From Allomesorhizobium camelthorni (GTDB taxonomy: Bacteria > Pseudomonadota > Alphaproteobacteria > Rhizobiales > Rhizobiaceae): a DNA stretch of 64,000 bases. A model generated the notes under the pieces. The model was not told where the DNA came from. It searched no databases and saw only the letters and a program-made list of their open reading frames with translations. Shown here in pieces: positions 33,882-42,741 of this stretch; positions within the stretch are counted from its first letter, which is position 1; the number at the start of each line of letters is the position of its first letter. Location of the stretch: positions 62,001 to 126,000 of the forward strand of contig NZ_JAAKZF010000002.1 in NCBI RefSeq assembly GCF_011045125.1, read 5' to 3'. Position numbers and translations under genes: made by a program.

Positions 33882-35354
33882 ATGAACATCATGACCAAGC
33901 CAGAGACGACCCATGCCCGCGCGGTGGTGAAGGCGCCGGCGCTCTCGCCCGATGCGATCGCAAAGCCGGACCTGATCAGCGTCGAGGCCGCCAAGGCGAT
34001 GGACCTCGCCACGATGACGGACCTGTTCAAGTCGCATCTCAACCCGGGACAGCTTCATTTCATGAAGCTGCTCGGCTTCCACAAGGTGAAGGTCGAGAGC
34101 GCCGAAGGCATGTTCTATGTCGACCAGAACGGTCGCAAGATCCTCGATTTCTTCGGCGGCTTCGGCTCGCTGGCCTTCGGCCACAATCACCCCCGCATTC
34201 TCGATGCCCGCAAAAAATTCCAGGACGAGAAGCGCCACGAGATCGCCATCGCCTTCATGTCGCAATATGCGGCCGCGCTCGCGCATAATCTCGCCAAATG
34301 CTCGCCGGGAAGCCTCGACATGGTGTTCCTCGGCTCGTCGGGTTCGGAAGCCATGGAAGCGGCGATCAAGGTTGCCGAGCGCGCCGCCGGCCCGAAGCGG
34401 CCGAAAATCGTCTATGCGGAAAATTCCTTCCACGGCAAGACCAAGGGCGTGCTGTCGATCACCGACGGCCAGCTCTACCGCGGCGAATTCAAGCTGACCG
34501 ACAATACGGTGCGCGTGCCTTTCGCCGACATCGACGCGGTCGAGGCGGCGTTCAAATCCGATCCGGCGATCGGCGTCATCGTGCTTGAAACCGTCCAGGG
34601 CGGTGGCGGCATCGTCCAGGCGCCGGCCGAATATTGGCAGAAGCTGCGCGCGCTATGCGACCAGTACGGCGTGCTTTGGGTCGCGGACGAAGTGCAGTGC
34701 GGCCTCGGCCGCTCCGGCCGCTTCTACGCCTTCGAGCATTACGGCGTCGTGCCGGACGTCACCGCGCTGGCGAAGTCTCTCGGCGGAGGCAAGTCGGCTG
34801 TCGGCGCCATGATCGCCAGCCGCGATGTCTACATGAAGGCCTACGGCACGCCGAAGACGGCGATGATCCATGCGGCAGCAACCTTCGGCGGCATCGGCGA
34901 AGCATCGATCACCGCGATCGAGGCGCTCAACGTGCTTTACGACGAGGGCCTGATCGACAATGCGGCCGCGACCGGCGCCTATCTTCTGGAGAAGCTGCAG
35001 GCGTTGCAGGCAAAACATCCCAAGATCATCAAGGATGTCCGTGGCAAGGGCTTCATGATCGGGCTCGAGTTCCACGATTTCTCGCAGACCCTGCCCATGG
35101 TGCTGAGGCCGATCGTCAGCGTGCTCGACGACAAGCTGAAGGGTTCGCTCTCGGGCTTCGTCGGCGCGCTCCTCCTGCGCGACTACGACGTGCTCGTCGC
35201 CTTCACCGAATACAACCGCAACGTGATCAGACTGGAGCCGCCGCTGATCTGCCAGCCGGAACATGTCGACCGCTTCGTCGACGCGCTGGACAGCCTCTTG
35301 TCGCGGGGCATCGTCTCGATCGTGAAGGATTTCGTCAAAAGCCAGGTGAAGTAG
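33882..35354 (+). CDS. Class III (omega) aminotransferase
   Basis: A 490-residue PLP aminotransferase. DFFGGFGSLAFGHNHP is the class III N-terminal signature, LGSSGSEAMEAAIK the PLP phosphate loop, VADEVQCGLGR the Asp region, and TALAKSLGGGKS the Schiff-base Lys (ALAKS). Length is longer than typical (about 430-460) with an N-terminal extension of about 45 residues and a C-terminal helical extension. GGAGAG ribosome site; 10 nt after the epimerase. It could aminate a keto sugar or a polyol made in the pathway, but this is unproven. Confidence 0.86.
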   Translation: MNIMTKPETTHARAVVKAPALSPDAIAKPDLISVEAAKAMDLATMTDLFKSHLNPGQLHFMKLLGFHKVKVESAEGMFYVDQNGRKILDFFGGFGSLAFGHNHPRILDARKKFQDEKRHEIAIAFMSQYAAALAHNLAKCSPGSLDMVFLGSSGSEAMEAAIKVAERAAGPKRPKIVYAENSFHGKTKGVLSITDGQLYRGEFKLTDNTVRVPFADIDAVEAAFKSDPAIGVIVLETVQGGGGIVQAPAEYWQKLRALCDQYGVLWVADEVQCGLGRSGRFYAFEHYGVVPDVTALAKSLGGGKSAVGAMIASRDVYMKAYGTPKTAMIHAAATFGGIGEASITAIEALNVLYDEGLIDNAAATGAYLLEKLQALQAKHPKIIKDVRGKGFMIGLEFHDFSQTLPMVLRPIVSVLDDKLKGSLSGFVGALLLRDYDVLVAFTEYNRNVIRLEPPLICQPEHVDRFVDALDSLLSRGIVSIVKDFVKSQVK

Positions 35355-35379
35355 GGCGGGATTTTACCTGGCGCGACGA

Positions 35380-35404
35380 ACGGCCGGAGCTATGCTCCGG
35401 CCGT
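35380..35404 (+). terminator. Terminator hairpin after the class III aminotransferase
   Basis: Arms ACGGCCGGAGC and GCTCCGGCCGT with a TAT loop form a perfect 11-bp stem 26 nt after the stop codon, followed by a short TT. It probably ends the 29590-35354 operon. Confidence 0.65.
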
Positions 35405-35474
35405 TTGCGTTGGGGCAGATGCGTGGACGGTCCGATAGCCCAATGTTATCTTTAGAGAAGGATGGAGTTAGACA

Positions 35475-35738
35475 ATGGACCTGATTGTAGACGATCCCCG
35501 CGCCGAAGCGCTTGCGCGCGAACTCGCTGAAAGGCGCAACATATCCGTGAACGAGGCCGTGATCGAGGCGCTCGAAGCTGAACTCGGCAAGTCGAAGGCC
35601 CAGCAAAGGCCGGCAAAGGATCGCGAACAGTTTCTGGCGCGGGTCAGGGAAATCCAGGCCGACCTAAAAGCCAGGTCCAAACCGGGAGGGAGGGATCTTA
35701 CGAAGGACGAGATCGATGAGATGTGGGGTCACGAATAG
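35475..35738 (+). CDS. VapB-type antitoxin (PSK/Rv0623-like)
   Basis: An 87-residue antitoxin. LIVDDPRAEALARELAERRNISVNEAVIEALEAELGKS matches the PSK transcription-factor (Rv0623) class of VapB antitoxins, and the Lys/Arg-rich C-terminal half would block the toxin. GGATGGAG ribosome site. The TAG stop overlaps the GTG start of the toxin (TAGTG at 35736-35740). It normally binds its own promoter. Confidence 0.85.
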   Translation: MDLIVDDPRAEALARELAERRNISVNEAVIEALEAELGKSKAQQRPAKDREQFLARVREIQADLKARSKPGGRDLTKDEIDEMWGHE

Positions 35739-36130
35739 TGTTCGTCGATACGTCCGCCTTTATTGCCGTTTTGGCAGATGAAGAAGATGGACTCGATTTA
35801 GCGGCTAAAATCTACGATTCGCCGGGCTGCACGACCTCTGCGCTGGTTGTGCTGGAAGCCGTCATGAGATTGACGTCGAAACTGCGTGTAGAGCCGCGTG
35901 AGGCATTGGCCCGCCTCGAGGCGTTTCTAGGGGAGGCGAGTGTTGTAGTCACTGCCATCGAACCCGGTTACGTCTATCTGGCCGTCGAAGCTTTCACCCG
36001 TTTCGGCAAGGGGCGCGGCCATCCCGCGCAACTCAACCTCGCCGACTGCCTCTCCTACGCCTGCGCCAAGAGCCGCGGCGTTCCGCTGCTCTACAAGGGC
36101 AACGATTTCTCCCGCACTGACCTGAAATAA
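35738..36130 (+). CDS. VapC-type PIN-domain ribonuclease toxin
   Basis: A 130-residue PIN-domain protein. MFVDTSAFIAVL gives the first acidic residue (Asp4), LEAVMRL the second Glu, and NLADCLSYA and GNDFSRTDL the distal Asp residues that bind Mg2+. VapC toxins cut specific RNAs. The start is GTG 35738, overlapping the antitoxin stop; a GTG 15 nt upstream in the same frame would overlap further and lacks a better site. Full length for the family. Confidence 0.87.
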   Translation: MFVDTSAFIAVLADEEDGLDLAAKIYDSPGCTTSALVVLEAVMRLTSKLRVEPREALARLEAFLGEASVVVTAIEPGYVYLAVEAFTRFGKGRGHPAQLNLADCLSYACAKSRGVPLLYKGNDFSRTDLK

Positions 36131-36135
36131 GAAGC

Positions 36136-37872
36136 CTAATCCAGCTTTCCCGCAAACTTCGGATGCACATAGGCGTCGAAGCAGGCGTCGAGCGCGATCT
36201 TGCGATGGCCGGCCATCATCGGCGCATAGAGCTCCAGAAGCACGGCGTTCGCCGTCGTCGGCGGGCATTTCGGGTGCAGGATCAGATCGGTTTCGCGAAT
36301 GGAGTCGGCAACCAGTGGTCCGGGCGGCGGCACTGCGCGCATGGGGTCGGCGCCGATGGCGATGTGCTCCGGCGCGCTCCTGTCCATCAGCCACGGGAAG
36401 GGATTGACGAAATTCAGCGCCATGATCGTCTCGAAGCGCACGCCGTTCTCCGCTTCCAGCGCCTTGATGCTGTCTATAGCGCGGTCGATCGCCTTCAGGT
36501 GCGTGATCTGGAAGTCGAAATCGGAATAGAGGACGAAGCTCGGCAGTTCGCCCATCCGCACGATCTCTTCATAGACCGCTCGATGAACCGGATAGAATTC
36601 GATCATATTGTTTGATCGATCGAGCACATCGCCGCGCATCGTAACCGCGCCCAGCGACTTCAGATTGGCGTGCTCCAGCGGGAAATTCTTGACCGACCCG
36701 GCATAGGCGCGCGCCGCGCGCTCGATCGTGTTGATGGCCGGCGGCAGCGCCACTGCCGCGGCAAGGACGAAGGTCGCGATGAGCAGTTTTGGCTTGGCCA
36801 TCAGCGAGCCCGACCGCATCACGATCGAGAGGATGACCGGCCAGACGAAGATCATCGCCTGGCTGCCGGTATTCTGCGTCTCGAAGGTGATGCCGGCGAA
36901 AAGCACAACGGCCAGCCAGAAGGCGTCGTTGTCGAGGAATTTTGCGATCGAGGCAGCACTCCGCTCGGCGCGGATCGCCGAAAACCGCGCCGCCAACTTG
37001 TCGCGGCCAGACCAGATCAGAAGCAGGATCAGCGCTCCCGCCGGCAGGAGGACACCGAATGTGTGCGAAATGGCCTGGAGGAAGCGCGGCGCCAGGCTGC
37101 CGCTATTGATCGCGACCAGCGCCAGTATGTCCTGGACATAGTGGCTGACCAGTCCGGAGGTGAGTTCCAGCAGTGTCAGCACCGCGAGAAACGCGCCGGC
37201 GGCCGCCAGTGCATAACGAAGCGGAACGCGGCCCGCCATGAAGGCGAACAGGCAGATGATCGCGCCCGACACGACGCCAGTGATCTTCAGGAAAAACAGC
37301 GCGGTCATCGCCGTGGCGACGATCAGCGCCAGAAGACGAGGGTTGCGCACGAACATCAGCGCCGCCACCAGCACGTAGAGCATCTGGCAGATCTGGCGGT
37401 TGTAGATGCCGAAGCCGTCCGAACCCGGAAACGGATAGAATTCACGGCTGTTGAAAGGCAGCAGCGCGAAGATCAGGAAGGGGATCAGCAAAGCGTAGGC
37501 GGTTGTGCGGGATCGGGCGTCGACATGCCGGACGACGAGCGCCATCAGCGGCGCGGTTACAGCCAGCAGTGACCAGTGCGCCAGCAGCGTCGGCGCGCCG
37601 TTCGGGAACAAAGCGAGCCAGCCCGCGAAGAGATAGTAGCCGAGCGGCCCGACCGGCACGAAGAAGTCGTTGACCGGAACCTGGCCGTCGAAGATCCTGT
37701 TGGCGGCGTCGTAGTAGATGAAGACGTCCCAATACATCGGGCCTATCGGCACGCGCAGCGGAAACAGAAGCATAACCGGCACGAGCGCAAGCACCAACCC
37801 CATTACGAACAGCGGCGATGCGCTCCACGCCGCTCGTCCGGCAGTCTTTCCCTGCTGCGCCGCCATGCTCAT
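36136..37872 (-). CDS. Polytopic membrane protein, possible GT-C glycosyltransferase
   Basis: A 578-residue protein with about eleven hydrophobic helices in the first 410 residues and a soluble C-terminal domain of about 160 residues. The first extracytoplasmic loop, PIGPMYWDVFIYYDAANRIFDGQVPVNDFFVPVGPLGYYLF, carries the paired acidic residues (WDVFIYYD) that mark the first loop of many GT-C enzymes using polyprenyl-phospho-sugars. The substrate is unknown. Being next to the DprE1/UbiA operon, an arabinosyl- or ribosyltransferase role is an attractive inference, but the gene is convergent to vapC. Not a member of a family I can name. Confidence 0.6.
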   Translation of the reverse strand: MSMAAQQGKTAGRAAWSASPLFVMGLVLALVPVMLLFPLRVPIGPMYWDVFIYYDAANRIFDGQVPVNDFFVPVGPLGYYLFAGWLALFPNGAPTLLAHWSLLAVTAPLMALVVRHVDARSRTTAYALLIPFLIFALLPFNSREFYPFPGSDGFGIYNRQICQMLYVLVAALMFVRNPRLLALIVATAMTALFFLKITGVVSGAIICLFAFMAGRVPLRYALAAAGAFLAVLTLLELTSGLVSHYVQDILALVAINSGSLAPRFLQAISHTFGVLLPAGALILLLIWSGRDKLAARFSAIRAERSAASIAKFLDNDAFWLAVVLFAGITFETQNTGSQAMIFVWPVILSIVMRSGSLMAKPKLLIATFVLAAAVALPPAINTIERAARAYAGSVKNFPLEHANLKSLGAVTMRGDVLDRSNNMIEFYPVHRAVYEEIVRMGELPSFVLYSDFDFQITHLKAIDRAIDSIKALEAENGVRFETIMALNFVNPFPWLMDRSAPEHIAIGADPMRAVPPPGPLVADSIRETDLILHPKCPPTTANAVLLELYAPMMAGHRKIALDACFDAYVHPKFAGKLD

Positions 37873-38004
37873 GTCTTCGCCTCCCGCCCGGGCTCTCCTA
37901 TCACCGAATGCCCGGTAAAAGAGTTAACCGGAGCCGTTGAGGTTCCGTTAAGATTTAACCGGCTGGGCAACTCTCGGGCGCATGGTCGCGGCCCGTTTTC
38001 TGCG

Positions 38005-38013
38005 TGTCGCAAA
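38005..38013 (-). promoter_or_regulatory. TTTGCGACA motif upstream of the demethylase at 38082
   Basis: On the minus strand this reads TTTGCGACA, 69 nt before the ATG at 38082; GGTCGCG 20 nt upstream (37985-37991) could be a second half-site. The same 9-mer occurs before the GlxA regulator and before mttB. Candidate binding site for the GlxA/GbdR-like protein. Confidence 0.4.
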
Positions 38014-38081
38014 CAGGCTTCAATTGCGCCGTGGCGCTGCCCTATAGTCCCGCCGCAATAACACTTCGGAGTCGCGGGCAA

Positions 38082-40643
38082 ATGGCAGAGTTTCCGTCAA
38101 AGGCGAAGGTCGTCATCATCGGGCTGGGCGGCATTGTCGGCGCATCGGTCGCCCATCACCTGATCGAGCGCGGATGGGACGACATCGTCGGCATCGACAA
38201 GTCCGGCATCCCGACCGATATCGGTTCGACGGCGCACGCCTCCGATTTCTGCTACACCACCAGCCATGACTTCCTGTCCTGCTGGACGACGCTCTATTCC
38301 ATCGATTTCTACGAGAAGATGGGCCACTACGCGCGCATCGGCGGCCTCGAGGTCGCCCGCGTCGGCGACGACGCCCGCATGGAGGAGATCAAGCGCAAGG
38401 TCGCCTCGGGAAAGGCCTTCGGCACACGTGCCCGCCTCATCGAACCCGCCGAGATCAAGGAAAAGTTCCCGCTGATCGAAGAGCAGATGGTGCAGGGCGG
38501 CATGTGGGACCCCGATGCCGGCCTCGTCATCCCGCGCTCGCAGACGGTTGCCGGCAAGCTGGTCGACGAGGCGGAAGCCTCAGGCAAGCTCAAGGCATTC
38601 GCGAATACGCCGGCCAGGTCGCTCGTCATCGAGAACGGCCGCATCAAGGGCGTGGTGACCGACCGCGGCACCATTCATGCCGATTATGTGGTGGTCTGCG
38701 CCGGAATCTGGGGACGGCTGATCGCGGAGATGGCGGGCGAGGACCTGCCGGTGATGCCGGTCGATCATCCGCTCACCTTCTTCGGCCCGTACAATGAATT
38801 CGCCGGCACCGGCAAGGAGATCGGCTGGCCGCTGCTGCGCGACCAGGGCAACTCGGCCTATATGCGCGACACCGGCGATCCCAGGACCGCCGAAGGCGGG
38901 CAGATCGAGTGGGGCTATTACGAGGAGACCAATCCGCGCCTTTGCCATCCGCGCGACATCCTGGAGAAGGATGAGGCTCGCCTTTCGCCCTCGCAGCGCG
39001 ACCTCGATATGGAGCAGATCATCGAGCCGCTGGAACGCGCCATGGAACTGACGCCGATCCTGGCCGAACTGGGCTATAATGAGAGCCACTCCTTCAACGG
39101 GCTGCTGCAGGTGACGACGGATGGCGGCCCCTCCGTTGGCGAAAGCCAGAAGGTGAGGGGGCTTTGGTACGCCGTCGCGATCTGGGTCAAGGACGGTCCT
39201 GCCTTTGGCAAGCTCGTCGCCGACTGGATGACCGACGGGCGAACCCCGATCGACCATGCCAGGATAGATTTTTCGCGCTTTTATCCGCACCAGATGGACG
39301 AAAAATTCATTGAGGGCCGCTGCGGCGAGGCTGCGCAGAAGGTCTACAATCCGGCGGTGCATCCGCGCGAACCCTATGTTACCGGCCGCAATTTGCGCCG
39401 CTCGCCCTTCTATGAGCGCGAGAAGGAGCTCGGCGGCTATTTCATGGAACTCGGCGGCTGGGAGCGCGCGCACGGCTACGCCGCCAATGAGCATCTTTTG
39501 GAAAAATACGGCAACCGGGTGCCGGTGCGCGAAAACGAGTGGGATGACCGCCATTTCTGGCGGGTGTCGAATGCCGAGCATCTCGCCATGAGCGAGGATT
39601 GCGGCATCGTCAACCTGTCGCATTTCGCCATGATCGACGTGGAAGGTCCGGATCACGTCGCGCTGATGGAGTGGCTGTGCGCGGCAAAAATCGGCGGCGA
39701 TGCCAATATCGGCAAAGGCATCTACACCCACTTCCTCGACGATGAGGGCATGGTGCGCGCCGACCTGACGGTGATCCGCATGGCCGACCGCTGCCGAGTG
39801 ATCGACGGGGCGGATGCCGGACCGCGCGACTTCCACTACATTCGCCGCGTAGCCGAAGACAAAGGCTTTGACGTCACAGTCACGGACGTGACCGAAAAAT
39901 ACGTCACCATCGGCATCTGGGGGCCGAACGCGCGCGCGACGCTGCAAAAGGTCGTGGAGGACCCGGCAGGGCTCTCACCGGAGAACTTTGCCTTCGCCGC
40001 GATAAAGCCTGTCAGGATCGCCGGCAAGGACGTCACCGCCTTCCGCATCTCCTATGTCGGCGAGCAGGGCTGGGAGCTGCATATGCGCTACGAGGACGGC
40101 CTTGCCGTCTGGGACGCGCTGCGCTCGACCGGCGTGATGGCGTTCGGCGTCGAGACCTACGCCAACTCCCGCCGCATGGAAAAGAGTCTGCGCCTGCAGA
40201 ATGCGGACCTCCTCACCGAGTACAATCTGCTGGAGGCCGATCTCGCCCGCCCCAAGGTCAAGGAGGCCGATTTCCGCGGCAAGGCGAAGCATCTGGAGTA
40301 TCGCGCCCGCGAACATCAGCCGGCCATGCTCTGCACGCTCGTCATGACGGAAAACGTCGATTCGAAGGGTATCGCCCGCTATCCGGTCGGCACGATGCCG
40401 GTGATGGACCCCGAAACGGGCGAAACGCTGATCGACGAACTCGGCCGCCGCTCCTTCACGACTTCGGTCGCCTATGGCCCGACCATCGGCAAGAACATCG
40501 CGCTTGCCTACCTGCCATGGGCCTACTGTCAGCAAGGCCGCAAGCTGACGGTCGAATACTTTGGCGAGACCTACCCAGTCGAGGTGGCTGCAATAGGCTA
40601 CAAGCCGCTCTACGATCCGGAGAACTTGAAGCCGCGGACCTGA
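38082..40643 (+). CDS. FAD/GcvT two-domain demethylase, divergent dimethylglycine-dehydrogenase relative
   Basis: An 853-residue protein with an N-terminal FAD domain (KVVIIGLGGIVGASVAHHLIERGW; TDIGSTAHASDFC replaces the usual STWHAAG at the flavinylation site but keeps a His) and a C-terminal GcvT folate domain (GIVNLSHFAMIDVEG, SYVGEQGWELHMR, NSRRMEKSLRLQNAD). It is about 40 residues longer than the two copies at 12-19 kb and clearly a separate branch, so a different N- or O-methyl substrate is likely. ATG 38082 is where homology begins. A hairpin terminator follows. The upstream TTTGCGACA site suggests control with the GlxA regulator. Confidence 0.82.
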   Translation: MAEFPSKAKVVIIGLGGIVGASVAHHLIERGWDDIVGIDKSGIPTDIGSTAHASDFCYTTSHDFLSCWTTLYSIDFYEKMGHYARIGGLEVARVGDDARMEEIKRKVASGKAFGTRARLIEPAEIKEKFPLIEEQMVQGGMWDPDAGLVIPRSQTVAGKLVDEAEASGKLKAFANTPARSLVIENGRIKGVVTDRGTIHADYVVVCAGIWGRLIAEMAGEDLPVMPVDHPLTFFGPYNEFAGTGKEIGWPLLRDQGNSAYMRDTGDPRTAEGGQIEWGYYEETNPRLCHPRDILEKDEARLSPSQRDLDMEQIIEPLERAMELTPILAELGYNESHSFNGLLQVTTDGGPSVGESQKVRGLWYAVAIWVKDGPAFGKLVADWMTDGRTPIDHARIDFSRFYPHQMDEKFIEGRCGEAAQKVYNPAVHPREPYVTGRNLRRSPFYEREKELGGYFMELGGWERAHGYAANEHLLEKYGNRVPVRENEWDDRHFWRVSNAEHLAMSEDCGIVNLSHFAMIDVEGPDHVALMEWLCAAKIGGDANIGKGIYTHFLDDEGMVRADLTVIRMADRCRVIDGADAGPRDFHYIRRVAEDKGFDVTVTDVTEKYVTIGIWGPNARATLQKVVEDPAGLSPENFAFAAIKPVRIAGKDVTAFRISYVGEQGWELHMRYEDGLAVWDALRSTGVMAFGVETYANSRRMEKSLRLQNADLLTEYNLLEADLARPKVKEADFRGKAKHLEYRAREHQPAMLCTLVMTENVDSKGIARYPVGTMPVMDPETGETLIDELGRRSFTTSVAYGPTIGKNIALAYLPWAYCQQGRKLTVEYFGETYPVEVAAIGYKPLYDPENLKPRT

Positions 40644-40691
40644 TCATCGAGCCCTCGAAGGACACACGACCCACGCTCGCAAAATAGTGAA

Positions 40692-40726
40692 AGCCCGCGC
40701 TGGCAAATTCCGGCGGGCGGCTTTTT
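40692..40726 (+). terminator. Rho-independent terminator after the demethylase
   Basis: GCCCGC pairs with GCGGGC (imperfect inner CTGG/CCGG) and is followed by GGCTTTTTC, about 50 nt after the stop codon. Confidence 0.7.
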
Positions 40727-40756
40727 CGTCTCGCGTTTTTCGCGTACCCTCCCGGC

Positions 40757-41602
40757 ATGTCTCGCCCGGTTTTCCAATGGCCGAGTCTTCCAGGCAGCGC
40801 AGCTGTTGCGCTGAGCCTTCTTCTTGTGCCTTGGGCCTATGCCGCCGAGCAGGTCGATATCGAGCTTGTCCTGGCCGTCGACGTCTCGCTCTCCATGTCG
40901 CCCGACGAGTTGGAAATCCAGCGTCGCGGCTATGCCGCGGCGCTCACCCATGACCGCGTTATCGAGGCGATCGCCGCGGGCGTGTATGGCCGGATCGCCG
41001 TCACCTATGTCGAATGGGCGGGCTCGACCACGCAGCACGTCGTGGTGCCTTGGACGGCGATCGCGACCCGGTCCGACGCCGAGCGCTTTGTCCGCCAGCT
41101 ATCGGCCAATCCGCCCAGCAGTGCGCGGCGCACTTCCATTTCCGGCGCGCTGGATTTCGGCGGCGATCTTTTCGCCGAAAGCGGCTTTCAAGGCATGAAG
41201 CGGGTCATCGACATTTCCGGCGACGGGCCCAACAATCAGGGTTCGCCGGTGACCGGCGCGCGCGACGCGCTGATCGCGCAGGGCATCACCATCAATGGCC
41301 TGCCGCTGATGACCAATGGCGGCCTCGCCAGCGCCTACGATGTCGAGAACCTCGATCTTTACTACCAGGATTGCGTGATCGGCGGGCCTGGCGCCTTCAT
41401 GATTCCGGTCAACGACTGGTCGCAATTTCCCGAGGCGGTGCGTCGCAAGCTGGTGCTGGAGCTGGCCGGAGGCTCCTCGGAACGGACTCGCGACGAGGCG
41501 GCGCATCCGCCCGTGCAACTGGCGCAGGCCGCGCCTGGCTATGACTGCATGATCGGCGAAAAGCTCTGGCGCGACCGCTCGTGGATGTGGGAGGACCGGT
41601 GA
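40757..41602 (+). CDS. DUF1194 (vWA-like) secreted protein
   Basis: A 281-residue protein with a signal peptide (residues 1-31, cleavage near AYA-AEQ). Residues about 34-235 are a von Willebrand A-like fold: LAVDVSLSMSPDE is the MIDAS DxSxS and VIDISGDGPNNQG the second metal loop. The C-terminal segment with YDCMIGEKLWRDRSWMWEDR is typical of DUF1194. Function is unknown; periplasmic metal-ion-dependent adhesion has been suggested for the fold only. Its neighbours are unrelated in function as far as seen. Confidence 0.88.
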   Translation: MSRPVFQWPSLPGSAAVALSLLLVPWAYAAEQVDIELVLAVDVSLSMSPDELEIQRRGYAAALTHDRVIEAIAAGVYGRIAVTYVEWAGSTTQHVVVPWTAIATRSDAERFVRQLSANPPSSARRTSISGALDFGGDLFAESGFQGMKRVIDISGDGPNNQGSPVTGARDALIAQGITINGLPLMTNGGLASAYDVENLDLYYQDCVIGGPGAFMIPVNDWSQFPEAVRRKLVLELAGGSSERTRDEAAHPPVQLAQAAPGYDCMIGEKLWRDRSWMWEDR

Positions 41603-41696
41603 GCGTCCCCCGGATGGACATCAGTCCCGCGAGTGCGTTGACAACCACGCGGCCATCCTGACAAATCGCAAGCGAACCAATCAGAAGGGGAACTCC

Positions 41697-42650
41697 ATGA
41701 AGAAGAGCGCAATTTTCGGCGCCGCAATGACGCTTGCGATCGGCATTCCGCTGCCGGCCATGGCCGATACGGCGCTTACATTGGGCCTGAGCGGCTGGAC
41801 CGGCTTCGCGCCGCTGACGCTGGCGAAGGAAGCCGGCATCTTCGAGAAGCACGGGCTCGACCTGACGCTGAAGAAGATCCCGCAAGCCAGCCGCCACCTC
41901 GCCATGGCCTCCGGCGACATACAGTGCGCCGCCACGACGGTCGAGACCTGGATCGTGTGGAACGCAAACGGCGTGCCCGCCAGGCAGATTTTCCAGCTCG
42001 ACAAATCCTACGGCGCCGACGGCATGGTGGTTCGCAACGATGTCAACTCGATCGCGGATTTGAAGGGCAAATCCGTCGCCGCTTCGGCGCCCGGCACTGC
42101 GCCTTATTTCACGCTCGCCTGGTTCCTCAGCAAGAACGGCTTGTCGGTCAAGGACGTGAACGTCGTCAATCTCGAGCCTGGACCGGCCGCGCAGGCCTTC
42201 CTCGCCGGCCAGACCGACGCGGCGATGACATATGAGCCCTATCTGTCGAGCGTGCGCGAGAAGCCCGAAGCCGGAAAGATCATCGCCACCACGCTCGACT
42301 ATCCGATGATCATGGACACGGTCGGCTGCACGCCGGCGTTTCTGGAGGCCAATCCGGATGCCGCCAAGGCGCTCGCCGCTAGCTATTTCGAGGCGCTGGA
42401 ATTCATCGCGACCAAGCAGGACGAGGCCTACGAGATCATGGGCGCCGACGTGAAGCAATCGGGCGAGCAGTTCGGCAAGTCGGCGCAGTATCTGCGCTGG
42501 CAGGGGCCGGAGGAGAACAAGGAATTCTTCTCAGGCGAATTGCAAGCGTTTTCAAAGGAAGCCGGGGCGCTCCTGAAAGAGATAGGCATCATCAAGGAAG
42601 TGCCGGATATTGACGGCATTGTCGATAAGAGCGTTGTCGGAGCAAACTGA
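41697..42650 (+). CDS. ABC transporter substrate-binding protein, NMT1/SsuA type, second importer
   Basis: A 317-residue binding protein with signal peptide (residues 1-23, PAMA-DTA). LTLGLSGWTGFAPLTLAKEAGIFEKHGLD is the usual start of nitrate/taurine/alkanesulfonate-type binding proteins. GPAAQAFLAGQTDAAMTYEPYLS is the ligand-lobe hinge. AGAAGGGG ribosome site. It heads an importer 41697-44300 that sits between the third demethylase and the GlxA/GbdR-like regulator, so an onium or N-methylated amino acid is a reasonable but unproven ligand; taurine-type sulfonates are the alternative. Confidence 0.88.
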   Translation: MKKSAIFGAAMTLAIGIPLPAMADTALTLGLSGWTGFAPLTLAKEAGIFEKHGLDLTLKKIPQASRHLAMASGDIQCAATTVETWIVWNANGVPARQIFQLDKSYGADGMVVRNDVNSIADLKGKSVAASAPGTAPYFTLAWFLSKNGLSVKDVNVVNLEPGPAAQAFLAGQTDAAMTYEPYLSSVREKPEAGKIIATTLDYPMIMDTVGCTPAFLEANPDAAKALAASYFEALEFIATKQDEAYEIMGADVKQSGEQFGKSAQYLRWQGPEENKEFFSGELQAFSKEAGALLKEIGIIKEVPDIDGIVDKSVVGAN

Positions 42651-42674
42651 CGCCGCTATCACGTTTTCCTGCCC

Positions 42675-42708
42675 GAAGGCCGCGCCTGTAGCGCGGCCTT
42701 CAGGTTTT
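42675..42708 (+). terminator. Hairpin between binding-protein and permease genes (attenuator)
   Basis: GAAGGCCGCGC and GCGCGGCCTTC, an 11-bp perfect stem with loop CTGTA, then AGGTTTT. It lies 25 nt after the binding-protein stop and 41 nt before the permease ATG. Such hairpins in ABC operons let the binding protein be made in excess. Confidence 0.65.
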
Positions 42709-42741
42709 CACGACCTGCAACGCCAGAAAGCCCAGCAATCG

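Noticed and set aside
32844-34433. 529-residue ORF on minus strand
   Set aside because: Shadow of the epimerase and aminotransferase genes.
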